64,000 bases of DNA from Gracilariopsis chorda (taxonomy: Eukaryota > Rhodophyta > Florideophyceae > Gracilariales > Gracilariaceae), in the NCBI GenBank assembly GCA_003194525.1, contig NBIV01000001.1:620001-684000 (forward strand). Direction: 5' to 3'. The notes beneath the pieces are model-generated. The model had not been told where the DNA came from. It made no database searches and saw only the letters and a list, made by a program, of their open reading frames with translations. This document shows positions 32,806 through 45,131 of this stretch, in pieces; positions within the stretch are counted from its first letter, which is position 1; each line of letters opens with the position of its first letter. The position numbers and the translations under genes are program-made.

Positions 32806-35800
32806 CTTCTGGAGTTTCACCTTGTGGGAGGCGTCTTCCGAGCCAAAGTTGAAGATGCCCGAGGCGGAACAGCTTCGCTCTCCAGCTGTTAAAATCCTTA
32901 CACGGATGATGGCGGCAACCGACGTTGACTCAGAATAATTATTGGTTTTACGTTGAGCGTGGATACTTTCCTGTTATCTCGGTATCCCTGATCGAGTCTT
33001 GGTGATGGCCAAGAGAAACTAGAAAGCTTATGACGACCTTGGCCTCTCCAAACATTTCATGGTTCGACAGTTATCTGTTCTTGAAACCGGAGCTGCCCCC
33101 AATCTAATCTACACGGATTCGATACCACCAACACTTTGCGGTAACATCCACTTCGGATCCTCGATGGATATCGCCGACTTGAACAATAACCCGTTGAAAA
33201 TATCTGTGTATATATCTCTCGTCGTGAGATTAGGAACCTGCTTGGTACAACTTGATTTCGTTGTATGCGAGAAGCTCACTGCCCCAGTAATTTCCGGTTG
33301 TGACTTTTGTAATCGCTTCTTCGATGCTATTCGCCCTCGTCCAAAATCAGTTGAAATGGAAGATGGATCGACAGTACCGATTGTACGGAAACTTTTGAAA
33401 CGGGTTACGCGCAAGGTTACAATACCTGCCGCACAGGAGGTTACCAATATGAGTCCGGTTTACACGAAGCTTCGTATTTGCCCGTCTATTGCAATACCAC
33501 CGGAGTCCCAAAACTGGGTGTCAGTTGTTACCAAACAACACTAATTGCACGTGATTCAACCATTACCATCACTTTACGATGATCTTCAACTCGTTTTAGC
33601 GAATGGTTTTGTCTCTGTTGAGCCCGACAAAACTTTTCAGGTCTTGGTTGCTAACTTTGGCAAGACCACACAGTGGTTAGTAAATAACCAAGTACTGGGC
33701 TCAGTTCTTCAGCATCTGGCAGCAATCCTTCCGACAAGAATACCAGTTGCTCAGGTTCTTGATATTGAAGAGCCCAAGGAGGGGGAGGGCTGTGCTGAAG
33801 CCGACATCGCACCTGCGAACTGTAGTGCAACGCCCTCAGGGAGGGATTCTTGGTACTTGAACGCTTTCCCGATATTATCGGTTGTGTAGTGTGTATATGG
33901 ACTACGCCCCATTATGGTGGATATGGACACGTGAGACACGGTTTTGGGTCAATTGGCGGTTGGCCACAGTAGTGGATGTTGCCACGAAATGTGGAGTATT
34001 TTAGTTGATTTTTTTATTATTTTCACACCTATTTCTGGGAAGCTAGTACTTAGCGCGACGGCGCACTGCTGTTGCACCAGTAAACCTTCCCCAACAAGGG
34101 ACCCCAGTCTGGGGAATTGGCTCTAATTGTTACCGCTTGCGTGCGTGCTCTACACCTCCTTGGAGGGAAACGCCGTGAACCACGGGACATCTAACCCCCT
34201 TTCACATCTAAAGGGACCCATCACTGGGAGTCATGTTGTTCCAATTGCATTGGTGTTTCGCCCTGTATAGGGATATTGTTACCAGCATCGCCGTTCGCCC
34301 CCGTCACTCTTGCGACTCACTTCGTCCTCTCTTCCTCCTCTTCGCCCTTCCTTTTTCCCCTTTTTAGGGTAGCACCTCCCGCTATCCGCGGCTGTCGTGT
34401 GCGCATCCGCTTACACACCCCCACTTACGTGGAAACATACCTCTGGCGAGGATGCATTCCCGCTCTCGCGGATACCGATTCTTGTCCTAAACCCTCTTGC
34501 GCTAGTCGCGAAGGGTGGCCTCGGTCTTACAAACCGGCTCCGCCGTGCCACCCCTAGAGGGGCTCTACCCAGCTGGGTTCACCTCCACGGAGGAAAGATC
34601 CCGAACGTCTTTCGGTGTTTCTCCCCTTTGGGGCGTTGGACCACACGAACACCGAGAATTCGGAGTCAGTACGACTGGAACCCGAAAAGGGTATTGCATT
34701 ACCGCCAAGTTCTGAACAGAAAGGCCCTGTCGAAGAGTTGGAAAGCTTGGGGTTAAGTCATGTCCGTGTGACACATTGCAAAATATTGCGAGAATGCTAC
34801 GCGGGTTTACATCCATGTGGGATGGCTCCCTCGGAAAAATAGGGATAACGGAACACCGTATTGATCTCCTTACAGATACAAAGCCAACTGCTAAACACAT
34901 ATATCGAGCACGTCTCAAGGCTCAGGGAGAATAGAAATCTCAAGTCGAGAAAATGCTACGCGCTGGCCTTATAGAGCCCGATCAGTCAGCATGGGCTTCA
35001 CCAGTCGCATTGGTTCCGAAAACCGATGGTTCGTGGGGGTTCTGTATTGATTAACGACGCCTCAATGCGGTTACCGTCAAGGACGTCTATCCGATCCCTC
35101 GGATGGATGAATGCATCGACTCACTTGACAGTGCTACTCTGTTCACCGGGTTGGACGCCAACTGGGGCTACTGGCAAATTCTTATCCGAGATGATGATGG
35201 CGATAAAACCACATTTGTGTGTCACCAAGGATTGTTTCGGTTTAGAAGTATGCCGTTCAGACTTAATAACGCACCCGCTACATTTCAACGTGCTATCGAT
35301 ATACTTTTAGCTCGATTCAAGTGGAAAACTTGTTTGGTATATCTGGACAATATTATCGTGTTTTCCGATAACGCGGATGATCACTTAACCCATGTACGCG
35401 ACTTCATGCATGTACTACGTGATACAGGAATCACAATTAATTTGAAGAAATGTGAGTTCTTCACAGATTCTGTGAAATACCTTGGGCATATTATTCGCCC
35501 AGGTCAACTCTGTATCGATGAGACTCGAGTTAAATGGCTTAAGAATACGAAGCATCCGGTTACACAAACGGAACTGAGATCCTTCCTTGGATCATGTAAC
35601 GTATACCGACGTTTCGTACCCGGTTTTTCAGACATCGCAGCTCCCCTTGACAGGCTTTTAACCAAGAGACAACCAGTGAACTTGGTACCTTTTGGTGACG
35701 CAGAATCTACTGCTTTCTCCACGCTAGTAGATGCTGTTCCGTCACCGCCAATCTTGGCCCTTCCCAAACTTGGACTTCCCTATGAAGTGGACACTGAGGC

Positions 35801-38079
35801 CAGTGATAACCAGGCTGGCTGTGCGTTATTTCAGATCTCAGAAGAAGGTGAGAGGAATCTCATCGGATATCGGTCACGAATTCTTGACGTACAGGAACGT
35901 AATTACTCAGTTTCTGAGAAAGAGTGCCTTGCCGTCGTATGGGCATTACCAACGCACCGACCCTACCTCATGGGTACTCACTTTAAGGTGTGCACGGATC
36001 ACGGGTGCCTCCGTGGGCTCTTGGAGACTACCGAACCTTCCGGTCGCTTGATGCGTTGGCATTTACGCTTACCGGAGTTCGATTTTGATATGCTATACAA
36101 GAAAATATGCTCTCATTCTCATGCGGATGCGTTATCCCGATTGAGAACCAAAGCGGAAGCAGAAGCTGCAGACCTGGATATACCATGCTTTATGGTGGGA
36201 GACTTGTGGGGAAGTGCTGACATCCTTTCGAATGATGTATGTGACGATATACATGCTACTGAAAGTTCGGAACCACCGGCTGGTTCATTTTTACCTACTG
36301 CTCTTGATCCGCGAACAACAATTGGATTCGTTCTGTACACAGATTCGGGCATGCCTTAATGGCGCAGATCGCATACCATTTGTGGTGAATGACCAAGGAT
36401 ACCTGTTTAGATTGGTTGAATACACATCACAACTAATGGTATCGCACTCATTGCAACAGCGAGTTTTATATATTTCTCACTATGCGAAGTTGGGAGCTCA
36501 CCCTGGGCGTCGAAAGATATACTTGACTCTCAGAAGAGATTTCTACTGGCCAGCTATGGCATTAGACTGCTATGCAGTTAGACGTTCTTGCACAGAGTAT
36601 GCTAAGAATAACGTGAAGCTACGTAGATATTCAAAGAAGTTAACGTTATTCCCAGTACGGGCTCCGCTCGATTTCGTCGCGATTGATATTATTGGAGAAT
36701 TAGTACGCACCGTGAGTGGCAACAAGTTCTTGTTGGTAATAACCGATCGGTTTTCAAAACTGGTACGGACTGTGCCATTGAAACAAATTACCGCTAGAGC
36801 AGTCGCACAAGCGTTTGTCACATAATGGGCGTTCGTATACGGTCCACCCGTTCATCTGCTCTCAGATAGTGGAGTACAGCTCACTTCTAAGTTTTTCCAG
36901 GATATCTGTCGAGTTTTAACGATTAAGAATGGGTTAACGACCTCGTATCACTCCCAAAGCAATGAGCAGGTAGAACAATTTAATAGTATGATGCTTAACA
37001 CATTAACATTCTATGCGGGGGATCACCCCAAAGAGTGGGATTTATACACCGATGCTATCACGTATGTATACAACACCCAGGTTCATCGGGTTACTTCTTT
37101 ATCATCTTTCGAATTTTTTTCGTCGCGTATTGCACCACCGGTGGTCATCGAGGCACAACCTACGCTCTCGAAATACCCCTCGATAGGTTTATATCATGAA
37201 GCATGGAAACGGTGGCTATCAAAGATAGTACCGATGGCTCGGAAAGCTATCGCAAGAGCTTAGGACGAGCACAAGCGTAACTTTGATAACAAATTTCGTA
37301 CAATTCTTCCGAAGGTTTCCACAAATGACTTTGTATTCGTTCGTAAGGAGTACTACGATCCTGAGAAGAAACGTTGCCGTAAGCTGTCTCCTATTGTGGA
37401 TGGAACCAATCGAGTGGAATCTACTGATGAAAACACAGTGGTGTTGGGTAGTGACAATCAACCCGAACAGATATCACGCAATCGCGTCACCCACGCTTCT
37501 ACTCCAAATATGGAATTGGTAATCGCTCCTGCGACACTTTCAGGGGTATCCCAATGGGATGAACCGCAAATCACGGACTCTACATCGCCTCCTGCGATAC
37601 GTCCTACACCGGATCGCGGTTTAGCCGATCTACCTTTAGAGTCGGATTCTCAACCCATTGGGTCCTCTGGTAGACAATGGAATGGTCCGCAAATACTCAC
37701 TAGAGTAACACCCCCGCCTAAGGTTATTTCCGTACCTCTAGCTGCGTCTAAGAAGGTGCACAGTGACGCTGAAATCGCTATCGATACACCGCTGTCACAT
37801 GCAAATCCGAATTCTGGATATCACCGCAATGCTGCTTCAATTCCAGAAGGAGAAACCCTGATGGAGAAACCGAACCCTCAAGGCGGGAGAGACGCTACGC
37901 CACAACTCGATGAGAGTAACGTCAGGAGTGAACTGACGTGCCCATTACGGGAAGACACTACGAGTAACACCAGTACTGTCGCCAAACCGTCACCTTCAGA
38001 GGAAAAGGACAACCGCACTCGCCAAGTTGTGAAAGGCACCGAGAACACGGTTTCTGCAGACGCACATGGGTGTTCCTAA
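32806..38079 (+). pseudogene. Gypsy pol relic (copy 2)
   Basis: The protease at about 33,059 reads VLETGAAPN (Asp changed to Glu). The frame continues to 33,826 with one stop, is split by the inverted-repeat element, and resumes about 34,640. RT and RNase H are open over 35,103-36,359 with FRLNNAPATFQRA and CLVYLDNIIVFS; the second catalytic Asp is Asn. RNase H keeps VDTEASDNQAGCALF and SEKECLAVVWAL. Integrase spans 36,400-37,260 (RAPLDFVAIDIIGE, DRFSKLVRTVPL, LLSDSGVQL) with a TAA at 36,823 in place of a sense codon. A Pro/Ser-rich linker ends at 38,079. The block order and identity to copy 1 are clear. Confidence 0.9.
33830..34636 (+). mobile_element. Terminal-inverted-repeat element T, copy 1 (807 bp)
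   Basis: The ends read ACGCCCTCAGGGAGGGATTC and, inverted, ACGCCCCAAAGGGGAGAAAC. The flanks are TGCA on the left (33,826-33,829) and TGGA on the right (34,637-34,640), consistent with a 4-bp TGCA duplication carrying one mutation. A second copy of the same length lies at 52,542-53,350 in the other orientation. The interior has no transposase-like protein, so it is probably non-autonomous. It interrupts the gypsy pol between protease and RT. Confidence 0.8.
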
Positions 38080-38716
38080 AGCGATTATAACCTGGGTTAG
38101 TCAATCTCATGGTGTAGAGAAGAACGAAGCTCCGTGAACCTACTGCAATCAATTCTGAAACTTTTGGGCACAAGTCATACCGTCACCGGTGAAATTGAGC
38201 ACAATTGTGTGCGCCGTGACAGCCTTGCTGTGCGCATGTACGGAGAACCGGATTGCAGTACCAGGATACGCTGACGCGTGTGCACCACGCCCCGTGGTGA
38301 ACGTTCGTAAACGCAATCGCAATTGGTGAAGCACAGCAATCTGGTGGCTCTCGTGGACTTGCCCCATACCAGTCAGATGGTGGATAATGCACCATTTTCG
38401 GTGAACCGCTGCCCTGGTGCAGTGAGTTCAGCGTGTGTGCTTCTCCGTTGCAGCGGTACATCCACATGGATAAGGAGAACAACTTGAATCTCCGAAGCTA
38501 CCGTTCAGCGGGCATTTGGGCATAACAAAGGTTCTTTAACTCGTTGTACTCGTGAGAGTAAGTAAGGTGAGCTGAGTTTTACGGATCACCGTTTGGACGT
38601 TGTAGACGTGAGTTAGCTCATCTTCGTCATGAAAAGATACGACGAAGTGGTGAAGCTGTCTTTGCTCACCAAAAAGCTCGGTACAGCTCCTGATGGCGCT
38701 CTGAACTCGAATTTGA
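38080..38716 (+). other. Decayed linker of gypsy copy 2
   Basis: Lies between the pol relic and the chromodomain. In copy 1 this distance is covered by an open linker; here it is full of stops and holds GTG-rich sequence with no motif of its own. Confidence 0.45.
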
Positions 38717-38989
38717 GTGTCTAAGGTAAACCGGCCTACGGTACGCGTCATGGAGATGGATACCACTGGATTGTATTCACAGAAGTTTGTTGTGAAACGC
38801 ATCATGCATCATGAAACAAATGAAGAAGTACTGCGTTATCTCATCCGATGGTATGGATATCCACCCGAAGAGGATACATGGGAACCCATAGAGAACCTCC
38901 CAAGGTGTAAGGTCATATCATATCACTTTAAGACCCAGTCCGCTCTCCCATCCAATTGGATAATGCGCAGGATGGGTAGCCCCCCGTGA
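38717..38989 (+). pseudogene. Chromodomain of gypsy copy 2
   Basis: The frame reads FVVKRIMHHETNEEV, then LIRWYGYPPEEDTWEPIENL, a complete chromodomain core with both tryptophans. It matches copy 1 and ends at 38,989. It is cut off from integrase by the decayed linker. Confidence 0.8.
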
Positions 38990-39235
38990 TGAGATCGCAC
39001 AGGATGTCGATGGGACTGCAACGCAGTTAGCGGAGGAACTAGACGAGAGTAAGAAGTTGAGAACTGTGGTAGGAGTGGAGGTTCCAGGAATATTCCCTTT
39101 TCCTGACCGAGTTAACGGTTTCACCGAATTAACGGTTTGTGAAGATGAAGCATGCATCATGGAGATGAAGTACACGAAGTGTGAAGAAGAAGATCGAGAA
39201 GCTTGAAGAGCAAGAAGAAGAAGTATGAATCTAAC

Positions 39236-40380
39236 AGAGGGTCTTTATTCTGTGTTCAGAAGATCTATCAGTAGGTGATTAGGTACTGCAAAGCTGTTAC
39301 ACTCCCGATGAGTGACCGGCACCACCCTGGTTTGACGCTCCTGGCGTATGCTGCGCAGCAAACGCTAGCAGTTGACCCACGTCATTCATACCAGGCGGAA
39401 CTGGGATACCTAAGTTTAACAGGATCGCTCGCAAAGCTGCTACTTCTGCGGATACTGCAACCGGCGGTGAAGCACTCTGTCGACGTCCCAGATTACAACT
39501 GGGAGGTGCCGTGTATCCAGTACCGGATGATTCGACAACGCCACTACCCGAGGGGTTCACACCCATGGGTCAGCGCCGCCGGGGGCGTTCGCTTCATCAT
39601 CGAACATGGCATCCTCTAGGTCAACCAGAGCCTGGTAATCATCACTGGTTACAAACCCTATGAGGTGATCTTCGGGAATCACGCGAGGAGCTTTGCTCAT
39701 TAATAACGCTTGAGCGCGTGACGTCTCTCACCGTTCCCATGGGTCGTAATAGATTAAATTACCGGCTCCTGGGTGACAAAGACCCAGTGAACGGTCATAG
39801 GTAGACTGCGTACAATTTGCGCGATTAACGTATGGTACGGTGTTCCAATTAGTCTGGTCAATCACATCCAAGATTTAGTACAACTCATCGACGTTCTCTT
39901 TGAATCCGAGATCGGTGTGGAGATTCAGTGCTACCATAACCTGTCGCAAGTATGGAGGTAGGAACCAAACCCTACAGTGCTCGTACGCCTCCCAGAGGGT
40001 GGATACCGCAACGCAGGGAGCCCACATAGCGAGTAATAGGGACCGATAACCGGACCTTGGACTGAGGAGCATCCGCGCAGCGATGTATGTTAGGCACGAG
40101 TTCCAGAAAACACTCTTTGGGGACCTCGACACGAGAACACCAACTTGGGAGGGGCACGAAGTGCCCGTCAAAAGCCTGTGGCTGATATCGCTCTGTTTCA
40201 ATATTCACGTAAGAAATCAGGTATCCATGAGGGGATCGCGCTTTCCGTTCGAATCGGATGTAACTCACTAACCTGCCGAGTACCACAGTTCGCCGTATAT
40301 ACCTGATCTCCGCACGGTGTAATGTATGAATCAGCAAGAGACATGGTCTTCATGATCTGACATAACCCCCAAGTGCTCAT
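39236..40380 (-). pseudogene. Relic B, copy 2: decayed gene of an unrecognised family
   Basis: On the minus strand, from about 40,337 downward: RFERKARSPHGYLISY, then AYEHCRVWFLPPYLRQ, then NVDELY stop ILDVIDQTNWNTVP, then SRAQAL and DDYQALVDLEDAMFDDEA, and finally a polar Gly/Ser/Pro tail with LGIPVPPGMNDVGQLLAF at 39,297-39,566. The order equals relic B copy 1. Frames change several times. The family is unknown; absence of polymerase or nuclease motifs leaves a gag-like or structural role as one guess. It directly follows gypsy copy 2, where a 3' LTR would be expected. Confidence 0.55.
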
Positions 40381-41483
40381 GATGAGTTGGTATGGATCTT
40401 TTGGGAACCTTCCATGACCGTTTGATCATTGCTGTACCATGTGAGGTGTTTGTCAACCTGGTGAGTAGTAAGCAACGTGTATTTTGGAGCCAAAGTTGTC
40501 CACGTGGTTGGTCAGGGCTTTTCTGAAAGAAGCATGTTATCCTGTCATATTGACAGTATGTCAAAAAAGATGGCAATTCGGCTTTGAGGCCAGGTGCACA
40601 TGTCAAATAGGTAATCGATCTCTTCAGCAGATCAAGTAGAATAACAATACTAAAACTGGACACGGTGTAACTGATTTGGGAGCCAACTATATTCAAACAA
40701 AGGTAACATAATAACTAAACCTAGCCCACTATCTATTGACTTACCATTTCTAATTTCTACCCTGTTTCCTTCATATCTCAGGCAAGATTGAAAGAGGCTT
40801 GGACCCGGAGAATCTATAGTCATGCGTGGCTACAAAGTAGGTGGGCCCCTAAGATGATGAAATTGCTAAACCTCTTGGTGGGTAAATTCTGCAAATATTT
40901 TGCCCACCAGAGATCTGACCATAAGGTGCAAAACAAGCAGATTTTACTTGCCGTATTTTGATTCACCCTCCCGTCATTGGGCTTTTGAAGTGGTTCTACA
41001 AGCACTAAACTGACCCCGTTTCTACTTCGAAACTCAACTGCACTGCGACAAGCCCCAAAGCGCGTCGGTTGCAAACTTCGCCGACTTGTTATCCGCTTCT
41101 CGACCTTCAAACAGCACCCTGCATAGTCACCATGCAGCCAATATGGGTAAAATATCATTCGTATCTGGTGCTTCTTCCAAAGCCATACAATGACATCTAT
41201 GTTCGGCAGTCCAACACTCAACCCAATCCTACTACTGTTCTGCTTGGACCTGTTTCCTGAACTATTCTGATTTGTCACATTCCATAATGGAGCACGATTT
41301 GTCAATACTGCCGCCGGAGTTCCACAAGCATTGGCAGTTGAGATTTTCGCGAAACTTACAGGGCCTTCAAGTGACGCCACGTACCAGAGAATGCGATGCG
41401 ATGAATGATTTTCTTGCAGCGTTGGCTCCATTTCGCAAAACCCATGCGTTGGACACTTCCCGCTGATCAATACTCTTAATTAT
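40381..41483. other. Stretch with one unrecognised minus-strand frame
   Basis: A 216-codon open frame runs on the minus strand (41,470-40,820). It shows no motif and has an uneven, Arg/Ser/Cys-rich composition; I consider it more likely chance or a decayed transposon tail than a gene. Nothing else is seen. Confidence 0.3.
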
Positions 41484-42166
41484 TTAGTACAAAATGCCGT
41501 CACTTGTCCACATCGTCATTCTTAACACCTTTCTATGGAACTGCGAACTATCACCCGAAACTTTTGAATTCGTATCAAGTATCTGGCACAAAATATCGAG
41601 GAACTGGAACTCCATAGGCCACATACCGGTATTAAAGAAGCTCTGTGTAGCCAGCTGAGTATTCAGAGACCTATATCCTGCGACTTCAAGGTTGATTGTA
41701 AGAGCAATATTGGCATTGCTATATAGTTCTGCTCGCACATGAATGTCTCTAACCTCTCTTGGTGTATCCTTGATTCTGTTATTAATTGAGGAATCGCAAG
41801 GTTGAAGGAAATGAGAGGTGTTTGCCGGCAGTTGCACAACCATAATGTTGACTTCACTCAAATACATGATTCACTTATCTCTTTTTTCTGTGAGCTGTCA
41901 CCGTCGAGATCAGGGAAAGTTAACTTTTCGATTGGAGCAGTTCTTCGATCGAACTCTTCAAACTGTTTAACAAGGTTTGGCATCACGTTTATGGTCATGG
42001 ACTCCTTCTTAGATGTGAAAATTTTCCTTTCTGTCGTAATAAGGTCTTCGTCGCCCATCCATTGAAGCGACAAAGGACGTTTGCGTGCTTTTGAGGCATC
42101 AAGTGACTTCTTCCACGCTGGCGTAACCCTTTTTCCTGTGGCTACAAAAAAGGGTGGTGCTATCAT
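41484..42166 (-). pseudogene. Second pogo/Tigger-like DDE transposase relic
   Basis: The first part (42,166-41,858) reads PPFFVATGKRVTPAWKK, then LITTERKIFTSKKESMT and FPDLDGDSSQKK, the region of the second catalytic Asp. After a one-base frame change near 41,860 it continues LSEVNIMVVQLPANTSHFLQPCDSSINNRIKD, the canonical DDE_1 block LP.NTSH.LQP.D split by little change, and then a degraded tail. DGDSS replaces the usual DGHxS. The N-terminal helix-turn-helix part is not recognised in the 600 bases upstream. It differs clearly from the transposase at 8,706, so it is a separate family. Confidence 0.65.
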
Positions 42167-44270
42167 ACCGGATGCAGATCCAGCTATTACTGCTCTAACG
42201 TGAGCTACGTTGTTCTTGATCTTATGAAGGCTTGCTTCATAGTCTTCTTTGCGCTTGTGAGTACCTTAACTCGTTTCCTGTATTGCACGTGTACTGCAGT
42301 TTTTCGAGCCTTGCGCATATGGTACACAATTGCAGCTTATAATTTATATGCTATAAGTACGTTAGCAACGTTTTGCTCCTGCTTCAAAAGGTCCAAGGCG
42401 TGTTGGTGAGCGGTCTGCTTTTGCTTTCTTCTGGCCCAACTTCTTTTGTATTGTGCTGTTTGTTGCGGCATAAACTTGAGCATGTGGTGGAAGGCTGGAA
42501 TTATGCGTGGAGTGGATACTAGGATTGCTGAGGTGGGATGGGCAGCATTAACACCTTTTTTACCATAAATATAAAAACGATTGAGAACGTGACAATGAGT
42601 GGCTTCAGTGTTTTGTGTAATTACCTCGGCAGGACCGTTAGCAGTCAGAGAAACTTTATTTGGGACAGGGCTTAACTTGAGACGATTGTTTTGCCAAAAA
42701 GGCGGCTGAAAATGAGAAAATCCTGTTCTTCTGTTTTGTAAGTACCCAAATACTGGTTCTCTAAACATTTGAATTCCAGTACAGGTCCAAGTTAAGGCAG
42801 AAAAGAGAGCATGTCTATCAAGATTTCAATCAAAAAAACTGTGGGTTTTTGGGATTCCCAAATTGGCAAGAATATACCCTTCTTAGCTTCAATAAAGTGT
42901 TTGAAAACTTGAATGTGAAGTAATGAATGGTGAAAGCTTTTCTGTCTTCTGTTTAAAAGAAAGAGTAGTAAACAGGCTGCAAAACGAAGCGTTTTAGTTT
43001 CGGCTAACGTTTATTGTCTATTGTGTAGTGGTTGGCTTTTTTCCAATTCATGCATCAAACGCATTTGGCATTGCATTGCCTTTAAGAAAGAAAAAACGAT
43101 CGTTATGGGAACACTGCCGCAAGTACCAAGTTAATTTTGCCATAATGTGCACTATTGCGGTTTATCCTAACAAGAATCAGTGCCAGTATGCCAAAACAAA
43201 ACACAAGTTTCAACAGACGAGAAGAAGTCCATGCTTTTTCTTTGTCTCAAGTCAAGCCCTGGTTTGCCTACCATCAGTGCAGGAGACACCAAAAGCTTTG
43301 CAAAAGTTTACAGTTTTTAATGTCTTCAATGTGTTCCAAGTTAAGCCCTTCTGGCTGCTACCCCTTAATCGCTTCGGTAATAGGTGAAACGCTACCTGTG
43401 AATCACTGTCACCGGTAAACATATCAATGGTAAAGGGTTAGATTGCTAAAACTTTGAACCTTATAATCTTTAACCCTTTACAGAAGGCCACTCTCCCCGT
43501 AGAGCAGAACCGTACACTAAACGACTAACGTGTACGTTAGCTCGTGATTCATGCAGCCGTGAGAGGTGTGGAAATGCATAGCCTTCACATTTTCTGGATC
43601 CAGGGCGACGTATCACTCAGCACACATCCTCCAGGTGTGTGGAAGCTTCTGGTGCCAAGCTTTCTGTTGCGATAATGGTGCGCTAACAGCGCGCTCCAGC
43701 GAGATTGCGTACGTGTTATTTCACGAATTACGAGAATCCCGCGAGAACAATTTGTAGTTCTTGAACGGATAGTGTATTTGTGAAGGACCTAGTTACCAAG
43801 GCATTGGTTCCATACAAAAAACCCTTTGAGCTGCAAGCATCTATCAAAAACCAGTCTGATGCCACATGAGACCACTTCTAAGCGTAATATCGTCCCCTCA
43901 TGCATTTTGCATTCGACAGATACTGTGAGTGTCATGTTCCATGATTTCACAACATCGCACGACAATAGCCCTTTCTGTATTCTTCTTTGCTAGAGATTAG
44001 CTTGAAAATATGTTCGTAGCTCCAGAGTACCAGCACTGACGTGCAATGCCAATAGATAGTAAACTGAAAAGGGTTAATAGAAACATGAGTACTGCGGCGG
44101 CAGGCATAAGAAATGCACGACCTCGACTAAGGCAAGGCGGAAATAGATGATGATAAAAGTGAACAGAGGACAGTGGCCCACTAGCAGCGGTAGAGAAGTA
44201 CAATGGTGATAACAGATGCGCGCCCAGAATCTTAGGTCTAACAATATAGGGATACAAACATCTTTACTGA
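42167..44270. other. Unassigned stretch
   Basis: AT-rich with short frames. A 143-codon minus-strand frame (42,768-42,337) ends in a Lys/Gln-rich helix and could be an upstream piece of the transposase relic, but no motif supports it. No repeat or RNA gene is recognised. Confidence 0.35.
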
Positions 44271-44700
44271 AAACGCACGATCAAAACCTTAGGTCTAGTG
44301 CGTGGCTTGGAGCGACCTAGAACGCCAGCTGGTCTCGTAACAGATTGCGGCAGCTGACTCACTCACGGCGTGCAGGAGACCAGGTTGCACGGCTATGCAG
44401 GGAAAGTTGGGTATAGTAGTGTTGGAGGCAAGGAAGAGCAGACAGCTCTAAGAGAAGGTGGGGGTCACCAAAGGAAGCAGACGTGGTCTGGCCCGAGTTG
44501 GCTCAGAGGCCGCTGACCCCGGGCTTTTATAGATAATTATTCTAGGCGCATAATCTCTGGTTATGCATATTACATCTAGGTAATGACTCATAGCAACCTG
44601 TCAGGGAACAGTTTTTGGCCATGAAAAACCAGCTTGGCAAAGACACTGTTCGTCTTAGGGTATCTTTTGTCTGTATAATACCCTTCTATGTCATCGTTCA
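44271..44700 (-). repeat. Possible LTR of an unassigned family
   Basis: The minus strand has a clear TATA box (CTATAAAAGCCCGGGG, near 44,535-44,520) followed by a CT-rich leader and, near 44,320, GAGACCAGC then TGGCGTTCTAGG, which looks like an LTR end plus a TGG primer site. No second copy is seen in the window and no gag follows, so this rests on layout alone. Confidence 0.3.
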
Positions 44701-44730
44701 GGTTAAATACTCTTGTTCCAACAACACAAC

Positions 44731-45099
44731 ATGATGACAAAGCCAGTTGCAACCTCCATCATTCGCGAGATGATAGATGATTCTAATTCGTCACATCAAA
44801 CCGTTCCATACTACCCGTGAATTGATATAGAGGCTGACGCGTCCAATGAAGCGTATCCCGTCATGATTGCAACTACTGCACAAGATGCTAGCGATTGACT
44901 CCCTTCCACCATCAGGGGTTTTGGTTGGTGCAACGATTTAATAGTGGATTTGGAGGAAATACTGCGTCGCATATCTGAAAATGAGACCACGAGGGAAACC
45001 AGTATACCAAGGTCAACGATATTATCGCTCAGGCCCTCATTTCATATGTGCGCGGACTATTTAATGGCCTGGTGTTTCAACCAAATTGTTGCAGTTTGA
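44731..45099 (+). pseudogene. Decayed reading frame of unknown family with two TGA
   Basis: From an ATG the frame runs 122 codons to a TGA and is interrupted only by TGA at 44,818 and 44,896. It has a protein-like composition: TKPVATSIIREMIDDSNSSH near the start and DLIVDLEEILRRISENET in the middle. No family is recognised. The position just outside an LTR-like block suggests a retroelement gag remnant. Confidence 0.35.
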
Positions 45100-45131
45100 A
45101 CAACGTTGCTCCTCTGCATCTGCTTCTACTT

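Larger units (their letters stand above)
29969..39235 (+). mobile_element. Ty3/gypsy chromodomain element, copy 2 (inactive)
   Basis: Plus-strand relative of copy 1 with 5' LTR (29,969-30,878), primer site, gag relic, pol relic, chromodomain and a GAAG-rich tract at 39,181-39,224. No 3' LTR follows; the sequence runs into relic B. An 807-bp inverted-repeat element sits in pol at 33,830-34,636. Key residues are lost: protease DTG is ETG, RT YLDD is YLDN, and the zinc knuckle CxxC is CYIG. The element cannot move on its own. Confidence 0.88.

Noticed and set aside
33830..34636. Element T read as a solo LTR because TGCA can be taken as TG...CA ends
   Set aside because: The inverted repeats are about 20 bases long, far longer than LTR ends, and no duplication exists outside the TGCA.
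40820..41470. 216-codon open frame on the minus strand
   Set aside because: No motif and an uneven Arg/Ser/Cys-rich composition; it lies downstream of a transposase relic and is treated as chance or transposon tail.
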